NCBI GenBank assembly: GCA_965652645.1
Contig: CBFGXE010000005.1
Location: 1-64,000 of the forward strand
Length of the DNA: 64,000 nucleotides
DNA from: ZC4RG30 sp965652645
Lineage (GTDB): Bacteria > Pseudomonadota > Gammaproteobacteria > Steroidobacterales > Steroidobacteraceae
Direction: 5' to 3'
The notes beneath the pieces are model-generated. The model saw nothing but the letters and a program-made list of their open reading frames with translations, ran no database searches and was not told the DNA's origin. A program made the translations under genes and the position numbers. Position 1 is the first letter of the stretch. The number at the start of each line of letters is the position of its first letter. Below, in pieces: positions 43,834-54,004 of the stretch.

Positions 43834-44985
43834 TCAGTCGCCGACGTATTCGACGACTTCCAGGTCGAAGCCGGAAATGCCCTGCAGCTGCTTGGGCGCG
43901 GACAGCACGCGGATGCGCCCGAGGCCCAGGTCCTTGAGGATCTGCGCGCCGATGCCATAGGTGCGCAGCACCGACTGCGCGTGCTGCCGGCTGCCGCCGT
44001 CACGCGCCTCGAGGCCCTGCACGTCGAGGCCCTGCACGGCATCGGCCAGCGCGCGCGGGGATTCCGCCTCACGCAGGATCACCAGCGCACCGCAGGGTTC
44101 GGCCGCGATGCGCTGCAGGGCATCGCGCAGCGTCCAGGCGCGTGCGTCGCCGCGCACTCCCACCAGGTCGCGCAGGGTGTCGGCCACGTGCACGCGCACC
44201 AGTGGCAGCGAGGCGCACTTCAGGTCGCCGCGCGTGAGCACCAGGTGCAGCCCGCGGTGCACGTGGTCCTCGTAGCAGTGCAGGTCGAATTCACCGAATT
44301 CGGTCTGCACGCGGCGCTGCGCGATGCGTTCGACGCTGCGTTCGGTCCGCAGGCGGTAGCGGATGAGGTCGCGGATGGTGCCCATGCGCAGGCCGTGCTG
44401 GCGCGCGAAGGCGATGAGCTCGGGACGGCGCGCCATGGTGCCGTCGTCGTTCATGATCTCCACGATGACGGCCGCCGGCGTGAGGCCCGCCAGCCGCGCG
44501 AGGTCGCAGCCGGCCTCGGTATGGCCGGCACGCGTCAGCACGCCGCCGGGCTGCGCCATCAGGGGGAAGATGTGGCCGGGCTGCACCAGGTCTTCGGGTC
44601 GCGCGTTTTCGGCCACCGCGGTACGCACGGTGTGCGCACGGTCATAGGCGGAAATGCCGGTGGTGATGCCCTCGGCCGCCTCGATGGACACGGTGAAGTT
44701 GGTGCGCCCCTGCCGGTCGGTATCGCTGACCATCAGCGGCAGGCGCAGCTGTGCGCAGCGCTCGCGGGTGAGGGTCAGGCAGATCAGGCCGCGCCCGAAG
44801 CGGGCCATGAAATTGATGTCTTCGGGCCGCACCTTCGAGGCGGCCATCAGCAGGTCGCCCTCGTTCTCGCGGTCCTCGTCATCGACGATCACCACCATGC
44901 GGCCGGCGGCGAGGTCGGCCAGGATGTCCTCGATGCGGTCGAAGGGACTGGCGGGATGTTCTACGAGTCGGGCACCGGCGCTCAT
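43834..44985 (-). CDS. ribBA: DHBP synthase fused to degenerate GTP cyclohydrolase II domain
   Basis: The N-terminal half (residues about 10-215) is 3,4-dihydroxy-2-butanone 4-phosphate synthase, with the acidic motif VDDEDRENEGDL near 33 and TRAGHTEAGCDLARL near 150. The C-terminal half aligns in position with GTP cyclohydrolase II, but the zinc and catalytic signature (Cys-x-GD-x-FGS-x-RCDCG) is absent: where it should follow LVRVHV the sequence reads ADTLRDLVGVRGD. Cyclohydrolase activity is therefore unlikely, so a separate RibA must exist elsewhere in the genome. Such RibB plus RibA-like hybrids are known in proteobacteria (RibBX type). It precedes ribH by three bases. Confidence 0.93.
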   Translation of the reverse strand: MSAGARLVEHPASPFDRIEDILADLAAGRMVVIVDDEDRENEGDLLMAASKVRPEDINFMARFGRGLICLTLTRERCAQLRLPLMVSDTDRQGRTNFTVSIEAAEGITTGISAYDRAHTVRTAVAENARPEDLVQPGHIFPLMAQPGGVLTRAGHTEAGCDLARLAGLTPAAVIVEIMNDDGTMARRPELIAFARQHGLRMGTIRDLIRYRLRTERSVERIAQRRVQTEFGEFDLHCYEDHVHRGLHLVLTRGDLKCASLPLVRVHVADTLRDLVGVRGDARAWTLRDALQRIAAEPCGALVILREAESPRALADAVQGLDVQGLEARDGGSRQHAQSVLRTYGIGAQILKDLGLGRIRVLSAPKQLQGISGFDLEVVEYVGD

Positions 44986-45040
44986 GGGGCGGATTGTACC
45001 AGCGGGCAGGCAGCCGGGCCGAGCCGGCTGCCGCCCCGGT

Positions 45041-45472
45041 TCAAGGCACCGTGCGCTCGATCATCATCCGCAATTCAGTGATCCCGCTGGGCGGAATGTA
45101 GAACTCGCGCGAATAGTGGCCTTGCGACTCGGCGTGGTAGATGGTGATGCGCACGTCCTTTGGCACGCCATTGAAGCTCACCTTTCCATAGTGGTCCGAC
45201 ATCGCGGCAGTGCGGAAATAATCCTTGCTCTTGCTGCCGCTTTCGATGTCCACGCGGGCCATGCGCAATGGCTGTCCTGCATAGTCTGTGACCACGACAA
45301 CCACCTTGCCCGTGTTGAAGTTGCCGATGCCTTCACCCTCGTCGTCGAGGGCCACCGGGGTGCTGGCAGGGTTGGGAGCGCTTGCGGGCCTGGTGGCACA
45401 AGCACCCAGGAGCAACAACGTGACTGCCAGGCCGCCCACCAGTACCTGACGCACATGGCCGCCGAACTTCAT
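45041..45472 (-). CDS. Predicted lipoprotein within the rib operon
   Basis: A 143-residue protein with a lipoprotein signal peptide: a charged N-terminus, a hydrophobic Leu stretch, and lipobox LLGAC with Cys25. Asp is not at position +2, which favours outer-membrane sorting. After a Pro/Ala-rich tether, residues about 55-140 are rich in beta strands (KVVVVVTDYAGQPL, VDIESGSKSKDYFRT) and resemble carboxypeptidase-regulatory-like folds; the family is not recognised with confidence. A strong SD (GGAGGGCAGGAAC) precedes the ATG. It lies between ribE and ribBA on the same strand, 84 and 55 bp from its neighbours, so it may be co-transcribed although its role is unconnected to riboflavin as far as I can see. 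Confidence 0.75.
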   Translation of the reverse strand: MKFGGHVRQVLVGGLAVTLLLLGACATRPASAPNPASTPVALDDEGEGIGNFNTGKVVVVVTDYAGQPLRMARVDIESGSKSKDYFRTAAMSDHYGKVSFNGVPKDVRITIYHAESQGHYSREFYIPPSGITELRMMIERTVP

Positions 45473-45556
45473 GTTCCTGCCCTCCAGAGTTACTGCCCTC
45501 AGGGTACACCCGGGGCCTCCAGCGGCGGAAGTGGGCGCCGCTGTGCAGCGCAGCAG

Positions 45557-46159
45557 CTAGTTCCGGAAGGCGCCCTGCGCGTAGCGGGCGAGCTGGTCCA
45601 CCTCCAGGTTGAGGCGGTCGCCCGGACGGATGGCCGCAAAGGTGGTGGCTGACACCGTATGGGGAATCAGGTTGACCGCAATGCGGCGGCCTTCCACCTG
45701 GTTCACCGTGAGGCTCACGCCGTCCAGCGCCACCGACCCCTTGGGCACCAGGTAGCGCGTGAGCCCTGCCGGTACCTCCACCAGCAGGCGCAGCGAACGC
45801 GCGTCCTGCTCGAGGCCGACCACGCTCGCAACCGCATCGACGTGGCCGGACACCAGGTGGCCGCCGAGGGGATCCCCGGCGCGCAGCGCGGCCTCCAGGT
45901 TCACCCGGTCGCCGGGCGCGAGGCTGCCCAGCGTGGTGACGGCAATGGTTTCGCGCGACACATCGGCCGTGAAACGCCGGCCGTCGAAACGCACCACCGT
46001 CAGGCAGGCGCCACTGACGCAGATGCTCTCGCCCACGGCCAGGCGCTGCGCGTCCACGCGCGCCGCCAGTTCCGCCACGTCGAGCGTGAGCACGAGGTCG
46101 CCGTCGCGCGGCTGTGCCACCACCACTTCGCCCGTCGCCTGGACGATACCCGTGAACAT
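45557..46159 (-). CDS. ribE: Riboflavin synthase alpha chain
   Basis: RibE (RibC in E. coli) dismutates two lumazine molecules into riboflavin and the pyrimidine precursor. The 200-residue protein has the two tandem lumazine-binding barrels: N-terminal MFTGIVQATG with GACLTVV, and C-terminal VSGHVDAVASV with GVSLTVNQVEG. It begins three bases after the ribD stop. E. coli has 213 residues. Confidence 0.96.
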   Translation of the reverse strand: MFTGIVQATGEVVVAQPRDGDLVLTLDVAELAARVDAQRLAVGESICVSGACLTVVRFDGRRFTADVSRETIAVTTLGSLAPGDRVNLEAALRAGDPLGGHLVSGHVDAVASVVGLEQDARSLRLLVEVPAGLTRYLVPKGSVALDGVSLTVNQVEGRRIAVNLIPHTVSATTFAAIRPGDRLNLEVDQLARYAQGAFRN

Positions 46160-46162
46160 CTC

Positions 46163-47266
46163 CTACTCCCTTGCCAGCGTGAGGCACAGGTCTTCACCGA
46201 CCTGGCGCATGGATGTGAAGCGCAGCTGCAGCCGCTCCCCGAGTTCGCGCAGTGGCGGGAACTGTGCCAGCGGCCGTGCGTCCGGCCCCAGCAGCGTGGG
46301 CGCAAGATAGACCACCAGCTCATCGAACAGGCCGGCGGCGATGAAGGCGCCGGCCAGCGTGGCGCCGGCTTCCACCCACACCTCGTTGGCACCGCGCGCG
46401 CCCAGCATGCCGAGCACGGCGGCCAGGTCAGGCCGCCCGTCGCGCGCCGGCAGGATCTGCACCTCCACGCCCTGCCGCTGCAGCGATTCGCGTCGGCGGG
46501 CATCATCCTCGACGCCGATCACCAGCACCGCACCCTCGCGATTGATCACGCGCGAATCCGAGGGCGTGCGCAGGCGCGAGTCGAGCACCGCGCGCATCGG
46601 CTGGCGGTCGCTCTCGGGAATGCGCACGTTCAGGGCCGGGTCATCGGCGAGGATGGTGCCCACGCCGGTGAGGATGACGGAACTGCGCGCGCGGCCGTAC
46701 TGCGCGTCCTTGCGCGCGGCCGTCGACGTGATCCAGCGGCTCTCGCCGCTGGCCAGCGCGGTGCGGCCATCCAGGCTCGCGGCCAGCTTCACGCGCACAT
46801 GGGGCAGGCCCGTGCGGCGGCGCTTCAGGTAACCGGGGATGACGGCGGCGGCCTCTTCGGCCATCAGGCCGCACTGCACGTGGATGCCGTGCTCGCGCAG
46901 GCGCTGGCCGCCACGACCCGAGACCTGTGGATTCGGGTCATCAAGCGCGTATACCACGCGCTCCACGCCCGCCTCGATCAGCGCCAGGCTGCAGGGGGGC
47001 GTGCGACCGTGGTGATCGCAGGGCTCCAGCGTCACATAGGCCGTGGCGCCACGCGCGGCGGAGCCGGCAGCGGCGAGCGCATTGGGCTCGGCATGGGGCC
47101 CGCCGGCCCGCATGTGCCAACCCTCACCGACCACCACGCCGTCCTTCACCAGCACGCAGCCCACGCTGGGATTCGGATCGGTGGTATAGAGCCCGTTGCG
47201 CGCAAGCTCGATGGCGCGGGCCATCGCCGCGCGGTCCGCCCCGGACCAGTGCGTGGTGTGGCTCAT
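46163..47266 (-). CDS. ribD: Bifunctional riboflavin deaminase/reductase
   Basis: RibD deaminates DARPP and then reduces the ribosyl side chain, two steps between GTP cyclohydrolase II and RibH. The 367-residue length equals E. coli RibD. The zinc deaminase domain has GGPHAEPNAL and TLEPCDHHGRTPPC near 60-90. The NADPH-dependent reductase domain has VKLAASLDGRTALASGES and EAGATLAGAFI. The ATG overlaps the nrdR stop (ATGA), a pairing seen in E. coli and many gammaproteobacteria. Confidence 0.97.
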   Translation of the reverse strand: MSHTTHWSGADRAAMARAIELARNGLYTTDPNPSVGCVLVKDGVVVGEGWHMRAGGPHAEPNALAAAGSAARGATAYVTLEPCDHHGRTPPCSLALIEAGVERVVYALDDPNPQVSGRGGQRLREHGIHVQCGLMAEEAAAVIPGYLKRRRTGLPHVRVKLAASLDGRTALASGESRWITSTAARKDAQYGRARSSVILTGVGTILADDPALNVRIPESDRQPMRAVLDSRLRTPSDSRVINREGAVLVIGVEDDARRRESLQRQGVEVQILPARDGRPDLAAVLGMLGARGANEVWVEAGATLAGAFIAAGLFDELVVYLAPTLLGPDARPLAQFPPLRELGERLQLRFTSMRQVGEDLCLTLARE

Positions 47267-47790
47267 TTGCCCTGCCTGGCAGGATCGGAAACCACGCCGG
47301 GCAGCAGCGAGAGCTGGTCCTTGCTGGGCGGCTTGCGCCGCTTCTGCCGCATCGCCTCGATCTCGTGGCGGAAGGCTTCCACGTCCTGGAAGCTGCGGTA
47401 CACGGAGGCAAAACGCACGTAGGCAACCTCATCCAGCTGGTGCAGTTCCTCCATCACCAGCTCGCCGATGGTGCGCGAGGGCACCTCGCGCTCGCCCATG
47501 CTGCGCAGCTTGTGGGTGATGCGGGAGATGGCCTCGTCCAGCGCCTCGCGGCCCACCGGCCGCTTCTGCAGCGCCCGCTCCATGCCGGCGCGCAGTTTCT
47601 GTTCATCGAAAGGCACGCGGCTCTGGTCGGTCTTGACCACCAGCGGCATCACCAGCTCGGCGGTCTCGAAGGTCGTGAAACGCTCGCCGCAGGACAGGCA
47701 TTCGCGGCGGCGGCGGATCTGCGCCCCGCCACCGGCGAGGCGCGAGTCCGTTACCTTGGTTTCTTCATGCCCGCAGAAGGGACAATGCAT
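47263..47790 (-). CDS. nrdR: Transcriptional repressor NrdR
   Basis: NrdR represses ribonucleotide reductase genes when dATP is abundant. The 175-residue protein begins MHCPFCGHEETKV and continues to RRECLSCGERFTT, the four-Cys zinc ribbon. An ATP-cone (residues about 48-138) follows, with PLVVKTDQSRVPFDEQKL and VRFASVYRSFQDV. It is longer than E. coli NrdR (149) because of a basic C-terminal tail. NrdR boxes upstream of nrd genes cannot be checked here, as none are in the window. Confidence 0.95.
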   Translation of the reverse strand: MHCPFCGHEETKVTDSRLAGGGAQIRRRRECLSCGERFTTFETAELVMPLVVKTDQSRVPFDEQKLRAGMERALQKRPVGREALDEAISRITHKLRSMGEREVPSRTIGELVMEELHQLDEVAYVRFASVYRSFQDVEAFRHEIEAMRQKRRKPPSKDQLSLLPGVVSDPARQGK

Positions 47791-47826
47791 GCCGGTTCGC
47801 GTCCATGGCCTGGCCCGGGTCGCGCC

Positions 47827-49083
47827 TCACTTGCCATACACGGGATAGCGCCGGCAAAGCGCCGACACCTCACCGCGCACCCGCTCGATCACCCCGGGCG
47901 CCCCGCCGGCATCGATGATGTCGGCGATCCACCCGGCCACCTGCGTCATCTCCGCCTCCCTGAAGCCGCGCGTGGTGGAAGCGGGGGAGCCGATGCGCAG
48001 TCCGCTGGTCACCGTGGGCGGCCGCGGATCATTCGGCACCGCATTCTTGTTCACGGTGATGTGCGCCTGGCCCAGCGCGGCATCCGCATCCTTGCCCGTC
48101 ATCTGCTTGTCCGACAGGTCGAGCAGGAACAGGTGGTTGTCGGTGCCGCCGGAGACCACGCGGTAACCGCGCCGCTGGAAGGTATTCGCCATCGCGCGGG
48201 CATTGGCCAGCACCTGCTGCTGGTATTCCCTGAACTCGGGTTGCAGCGCTTCCTGGAAGGCCACCGCCTTGGCGGCGATCACGTGCATCAGCGGGCCGCC
48301 CTGCGTGCCCGGAAACACCACCGAGTTGAGTTTCTTCTCGATGTCGGGGTTCGAACGCGCCAGGATCAGGCCGCCGCGCGGGCCGCGCAGCGTCTTGTGC
48401 GTGGTGCTGGTGACCACGTCGGCAAAGGGCACGGGGTTGGGCGACAGGCCCGCGGCCACCAGACCCGCCACGTGCGCCATGTCCACCATCAGGTACGCGC
48501 CCACGGCATCGGCCACGCGGCGGAAGCGCGCGAAGTCCAGGTGGCGCGAGTAGGCGGAGAATCCGGCGATGATCAGCTTCGGCTTCTCGGCCTGGGCCAG
48601 CTGCTCCATCTGGTCGTAGTCGATGCGGCCGTCGTCGGACTTCAGGCCGTAGCTCACCGCGCGATACAGCTTGCCGGAGAAATTCACCTTCGAGCCGTGG
48701 GTGAGGTGGCCACCCTGGTCGAGGCTCATGCCGAGGAAGGTGTCCCCGGGATTCAGCAGCGCCATGAATGCCGCGGCGTTGGCCTGGCTGCCCGAGTGCG
48801 GCTGCACATTGGCGAAGTCGGCGCCGAACAGGCGCTTCGCGCGGTCGATGGCGAGCTGCTCGACCACATCCACGTTCTCGCATCCGCCGTAGTAGCGCTT
48901 GCCCGGGTAGCCTTCCGCGTACTTGTTGGTGAGCACCGATCCCTGCGCCGCCAGCACGCGCGGGCTGGCGTAGTTTTCGGAGGCGATGAGCTCGATGTGC
49001 TCTTCCTGGCGCAGCTGTTCAGCCGCAATGGCCTGCGCAAGGTCGGGATCAAAACGCTCGATGGTCATCGACTCGGAATACAT
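47827..49083 (-). CDS. glyA: Serine hydroxymethyltransferase
   Basis: GlyA interconverts serine and glycine, loading tetrahydrofolate with one-carbon units. The 418-residue protein (E. coli 417) has the PLP lysine in TSTTHKTLRGPRGG near 230. ELIASENYASPRV and YAEGYPGKRYYGGCE are near the N-terminus. The start at 49083 (MYSESMTIERF) matches homologues such as the Pseudomonas protein beginning MFSRDLTI; the next Met is at 49068. It stands upstream of nrdR, an arrangement common in pseudomonads and xanthomonads. No glycine riboswitch is visible in the 57-bp gap upstream. Confidence 0.97.
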   Translation of the reverse strand: MYSESMTIERFDPDLAQAIAAEQLRQEEHIELIASENYASPRVLAAQGSVLTNKYAEGYPGKRYYGGCENVDVVEQLAIDRAKRLFGADFANVQPHSGSQANAAAFMALLNPGDTFLGMSLDQGGHLTHGSKVNFSGKLYRAVSYGLKSDDGRIDYDQMEQLAQAEKPKLIIAGFSAYSRHLDFARFRRVADAVGAYLMVDMAHVAGLVAAGLSPNPVPFADVVTSTTHKTLRGPRGGLILARSNPDIEKKLNSVVFPGTQGGPLMHVIAAKAVAFQEALQPEFREYQQQVLANARAMANTFQRRGYRVVSGGTDNHLFLLDLSDKQMTGKDADAALGQAHITVNKNAVPNDPRPPTVTSGLRIGSPASTTRGFREAEMTQVAGWIADIIDAGGAPGVIERVRGEVSALCRRYPVYGK

Positions 49084-49140
49084 GTGGCGGACCTGGCCTC
49101 CCGGCGAAAAAGGCGCACATGGTACCGAAAAAAACCGCAC

Positions 49141-50112
49141 TCAGGCCGCCAGCAGGGCTTCCACCACGGCGTTCCAGCCGGCGGCGATGTTGGCCCGGTT
49201 GTAGCCTCCCCCGCCCAGCGCCAGCACCCTGCCATGGCCCAGGCGGTCGGCCAGGCGCGCCAGCTCGCGCGCGGCCAGGGCATGGCTTGCGGGGCTGAGC
49301 CTCAAGTGCGCCAGCGGATCACCCGCCAGGCTGTCCACGCCGCACTGGAGGATCAGGAAGCCGGGCGAATGGCGCTCCAGGTGCTCCACCACCGCCGGCC
49401 ACTGCAAGGCGAACTGCGCATCATCGGCGGCCGGGGGCAGCGGGAGGTTCAGCTTGGTGCCCCTGGCGCTGCCTGCGCCGGTTTCCTCCGCGCGGCCGGT
49501 TCCCGGATACAGGAACTGCCCGTCCTCATGCAGATCGGCGAATACCACATGCGGATCGGACTCGTAGGCGTAGTACACGCCATCGCCATGGTGGGCATCG
49601 ATGTCCACGTAACCCACGCTGCCGATGCCCGCCGCGCGCAGCGTCTCGATGAGCACCCCGCAATCGTTGAAGATGCAGAAACCCGCGGCCGATGTGCGCG
49701 TGGCGTGGTGCAGGCCACCGATGGACACGAAACCGCGCCGCGCCTCCCCCTCCAGCAGGGCATGCGCCGCGGCCAGCGTGCCGCCCACGACCTGCGAGGC
49801 GGCCTCGAAGCAGCCCCGCCAGGCGGGAGTGTCACCCGCGTCCAGCGCTCCGCTGCCTGCCGCGGAGCGGGCACGCACCTGCTCCAGGTAGGCGGCGTCG
49901 TGGAAACGCAGCAGCTCCTCCGTGGTGGCGGCGCGCGAGGGCAGCATGTGGCAGCGGCGATCCAGCCCGCGCGCGCGGAACTCCGCGAGGAATGCCTCGC
50001 AGCGGTCTGGCCCGAAAGGATGGCCGTTGGGAAAACCGTAGCGCCCGATCGCCTCGTCGGCGACCACCAGGACTGCGCCGCCCGGGCGGCTGTTGGTGCG
50101 GGGCGCTTTCAC
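49141..50112 (-). CDS. Histone deacetylase/AcuC-family deacetylase
   Basis: A 323-residue zinc-dependent amidohydrolase of the arginase-deacetylase fold. The catalytic segment is GGLHHATRTSAAGFC, the zinc ligands are in DIDAHHGDGVYYAY, and ILQCGVDSLAGDPL and LALGGGGYNRANIA complete the pocket. Bacterial members include acetoin utilisation AcuC, acetylpolyamine amidohydrolases and protein deacetylases, and the substrate cannot be told. The start is GTG, 25 bp from the divergent ettA ATG, so the promoters overlap. It lies 57 bp upstream of glyA on the same strand and may feed it. Confidence 0.9.
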   Translation of the reverse strand: MKAPRTNSRPGGAVLVVADEAIGRYGFPNGHPFGPDRCEAFLAEFRARGLDRRCHMLPSRAATTEELLRFHDAAYLEQVRARSAAGSGALDAGDTPAWRGCFEAASQVVGGTLAAAHALLEGEARRGFVSIGGLHHATRTSAAGFCIFNDCGVLIETLRAAGIGSVGYVDIDAHHGDGVYYAYESDPHVVFADLHEDGQFLYPGTGRAEETGAGSARGTKLNLPLPPAADDAQFALQWPAVVEHLERHSPGFLILQCGVDSLAGDPLAHLRLSPASHALAARELARLADRLGHGRVLALGGGGYNRANIAAGWNAVVEALLAA

Positions 50113-50137
50113 ACGGCGTCCAGACTATCATTGCCGG

Positions 50138-51807
<1,670 letters not shown>

Positions 51808-51811
<4 letters not shown>

Positions 51812-53031
51812 CCCGGACCGGCGCAGCCGGTGCCTGGGCGCCGCTGCGCCACCCGGAGTACGCCATCCTCTGGGGCGCCGGACTGGTGGCCAACACCGGC
51901 AACTGGATGTACGACCTGGCCGCCCGCTGGCTGATGACCGAGTTCAACCCCGCGGCGTCGATGGTGGCGCTGGTGCAGGTGGCCAGCGCCCTGCCGGTGT
52001 TCCTGCTGGCGGTGCCTGCCGGCACCCTGGCCGACCGCTGCGATCGCCGCTGGCTGCTGATCATCGTGCAGTCCACGATGCTGCTGCTGGCGCTGCTGAT
52101 GGGCGTGCTGGTGCTCGGCGGCATCGCAGGACCAGCCAGCCTGCTGCTGGTCACGCTGGCCATGGGCAGCTGCGTGGCGGTGATGTCGCCCACCTGGCAG
52201 GCCATCGTGCCGGCGCTGGTCACGCGCGAGGACCTTCCCCAGGCCATCGCACTGCACGCCATGAGCATGAACATCAGCCGCGCCATTGGCCCGGCGCTGG
52301 CCGGCGTGGTGATCGCCGGCATCGGCATCGCCTGGCCCTTCCTGATCAATGCCCTCACCTTCGTGGTGGTGATCGCCGCGCTGTGGATGTGGCGCGGCTA
52401 CCGGCGCGTGGCGCCGGTGCAAAGGGAGTCCTACCTGGCAGCGCTGCGCACGGGCATGGCCCAGGCGCGCGACAATGCCGCCCTGCGGCGCACGCTGTGG
52501 CGCTCGGTGCTGTACTACGTGAACGGCAGTTGCTACTGGGCGCTGCTGCCGCTGATCGCACGCGAACAGCTGCAGGGCGGACCCGGCCTGTTTGGCGTGC
52601 TGGTGGGCTGCATCGGCGCCGGCGCCGTGGGCGGGGCGATGTTCCTGCCGGCGCTGCGCGCGCGGGTGGGCATTGATCGCGTGCAGCAGCTCGGCCAGGT
52701 GGCCACGGCCATCGCGCTGCTCGGCTTTGCACTGCTGCGCATCCCGGTGCTGGGCATGCTGGCTGCCTTGCTGGCCGGCGCAGCGTGGCTCGCCAGCCTG
52801 TCATCCCTGAACGTGGCGGCGCAGCTGGCGATGTCCGAGCCGCTGCGCGCGCGCGGCATGGCCCTCTACACCGCCGTGTTCTACGGCTGCCTGGCCGGCG
52901 GCAGCCTGTTGTGGGGACAGGTGGCCACATGGACCAGCGTGACGGCGACGCTGCTGGCCGCCGCCGTGCTGGCCGTGGTGGCGCTCATGCCGGCGCGGCA
53001 CCTGCCCATCGGCGCGAAACCCGCGGGCTGA
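51808..53031 (+). CDS. MFS exporter, EntS-like (MFS_3)
   Basis: A 407-residue inner-membrane carrier with about twelve hydrophobic segments. The N-terminal LRHPEYAILWGAGLVANTGNW and the loop PAGTLADRCDRRWLL after TM2 (the MFS motif A position) are typical of the MFS_3/EntS subfamily of siderophore and drug exporters. Substrate is unknown and no siderophore genes are nearby. Start overlaps the ettA stop, so it is probably expressed with ettA, an odd functional pairing. It converges with the B3 lactamase gene with only six bases between stops. Confidence 0.9.
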
Positions 53032-53037
53032 GCGGCG

Positions 53038-53922
53038 TCAGCGTTCCTCGGCAAGCCGCTTCTGCAGCGCCTCGCGACGCTGCCGGGCGAACTGCCTGCA
53101 GGCATCCTCTTCCCGCAATGCATCCGCGCTGCCCCCGGCAGCCTCCAGCTTCGCCAGCCGGTCGGCGCCAGGATGCGGCGTCACCAGCAGGTCGCAGGGC
53201 AGCGATTCCACCAGCTTGAGGCTGGCCTCGAACGCGGCCACGGTGTCGGGATGATCCTTGTAACGGTACTTGTCGGCGCTGACCGGGTTCAGCGAATCCG
53301 CGTACACGAAGGGCAGGCACTTGCTCCCCTCGCAGGCTTCCCAGGTCCAGGTGGCGCTGCCGGGGGTGTGGCCGGGCGTGGCATGCACGCGCAGGCGCAG
53401 GCTGCCGATGCCCAGCAGCTGTCCGTCGGTGACGATCCAGTTGCGCGCGATCTTCGGGATGGCCGGCGAGCGCGCGCCGTACTGCGGATCATCCCTGGGC
53501 AGCTTGCCGGTTCGCAGCACATCCTCGGCGGCGCGCAGCGAATATACCTGGGCGCCGGTGAGCTTCTGCAGCTCGGCGATGCCGCCCACGTGGTCCACGT
53601 GCGGATGCGAGAACACGATGCCCTTCACGTCGGTGAGCCTGAAACCCAGCTCCTCGATGTTCTTCGCGATCAGCGGCGCGGATTCCGGCAGGCCGGCGTC
53701 AACCAGCACGTGGCCGAAATCCGAGGTGATGAGGATGGAGGCGATGCCCGCCGTGCCGACGTAGTAGGTGTTGCCGATGATCTGGAAGGGCTTGTGCGGC
53801 TGGTTCATGGCCGCCAGGTCCGGCGCCGCGGCGGCACCTGCCGCCATCGAAAGGCAAGCCAGCGCGAGGACCTTCACCGCAGGTGCCACCGCGCAACGCG
53901 CCCACTGCCTGGAATCGCTCAT
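53038..53922 (-). CDS. Subclass B3 metallo-beta-lactamase
   Basis: A 294-residue exported enzyme that would hydrolyse beta-lactams in the periplasm. A signal peptide ends near AAAAP (33). The zinc ligands of B3 enzymes are all seen: SHPHVDHVGG (His106, His108, Asp110, His111), ATPGHTPGS (His185) and VTPHPG (His250). No Cys ligand is present, as in B3 versus B1/B2. The YADSLNPVSADKYRY segment is a B3 hallmark around the substrate-binding serines. The first ligand is His rather than the Gln of the B3-Q variants. It appears to be a chromosomal gene: composition matches its neighbours and no mobility genes are near. Confidence 0.9.
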   Translation of the reverse strand: MSDSRQWARCAVAPAVKVLALACLSMAAGAAAAPDLAAMNQPHKPFQIIGNTYYVGTAGIASILITSDFGHVLVDAGLPESAPLIAKNIEELGFRLTDVKGIVFSHPHVDHVGGIAELQKLTGAQVYSLRAAEDVLRTGKLPRDDPQYGARSPAIPKIARNWIVTDGQLLGIGSLRLRVHATPGHTPGSATWTWEACEGSKCLPFVYADSLNPVSADKYRYKDHPDTVAAFEASLKLVESLPCDLLVTPHPGADRLAKLEAAGGSADALREEDACRQFARQRREALQKRLAEER

Positions 53923-54004
53923 CTGTCTGAACTCCCGGGTCTTGCTGGAATGCGTGGCGGCAAAGTTTACTCAAACAGTGCCGCGATGGAACCGCTCGGC
54001 CGGC

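Noticed and set aside
44986..45040. FMN riboswitch before ribBA
   Set aside because: The gap is 55 bp and contains none of the conserved RFN-element blocks; the gaps before ribE and ribD are even less suitable.
49084..49140. Glycine riboswitch before glyA
   Set aside because: Only 57 bp separate glyA from the upstream gene, too short for the tandem aptamer.
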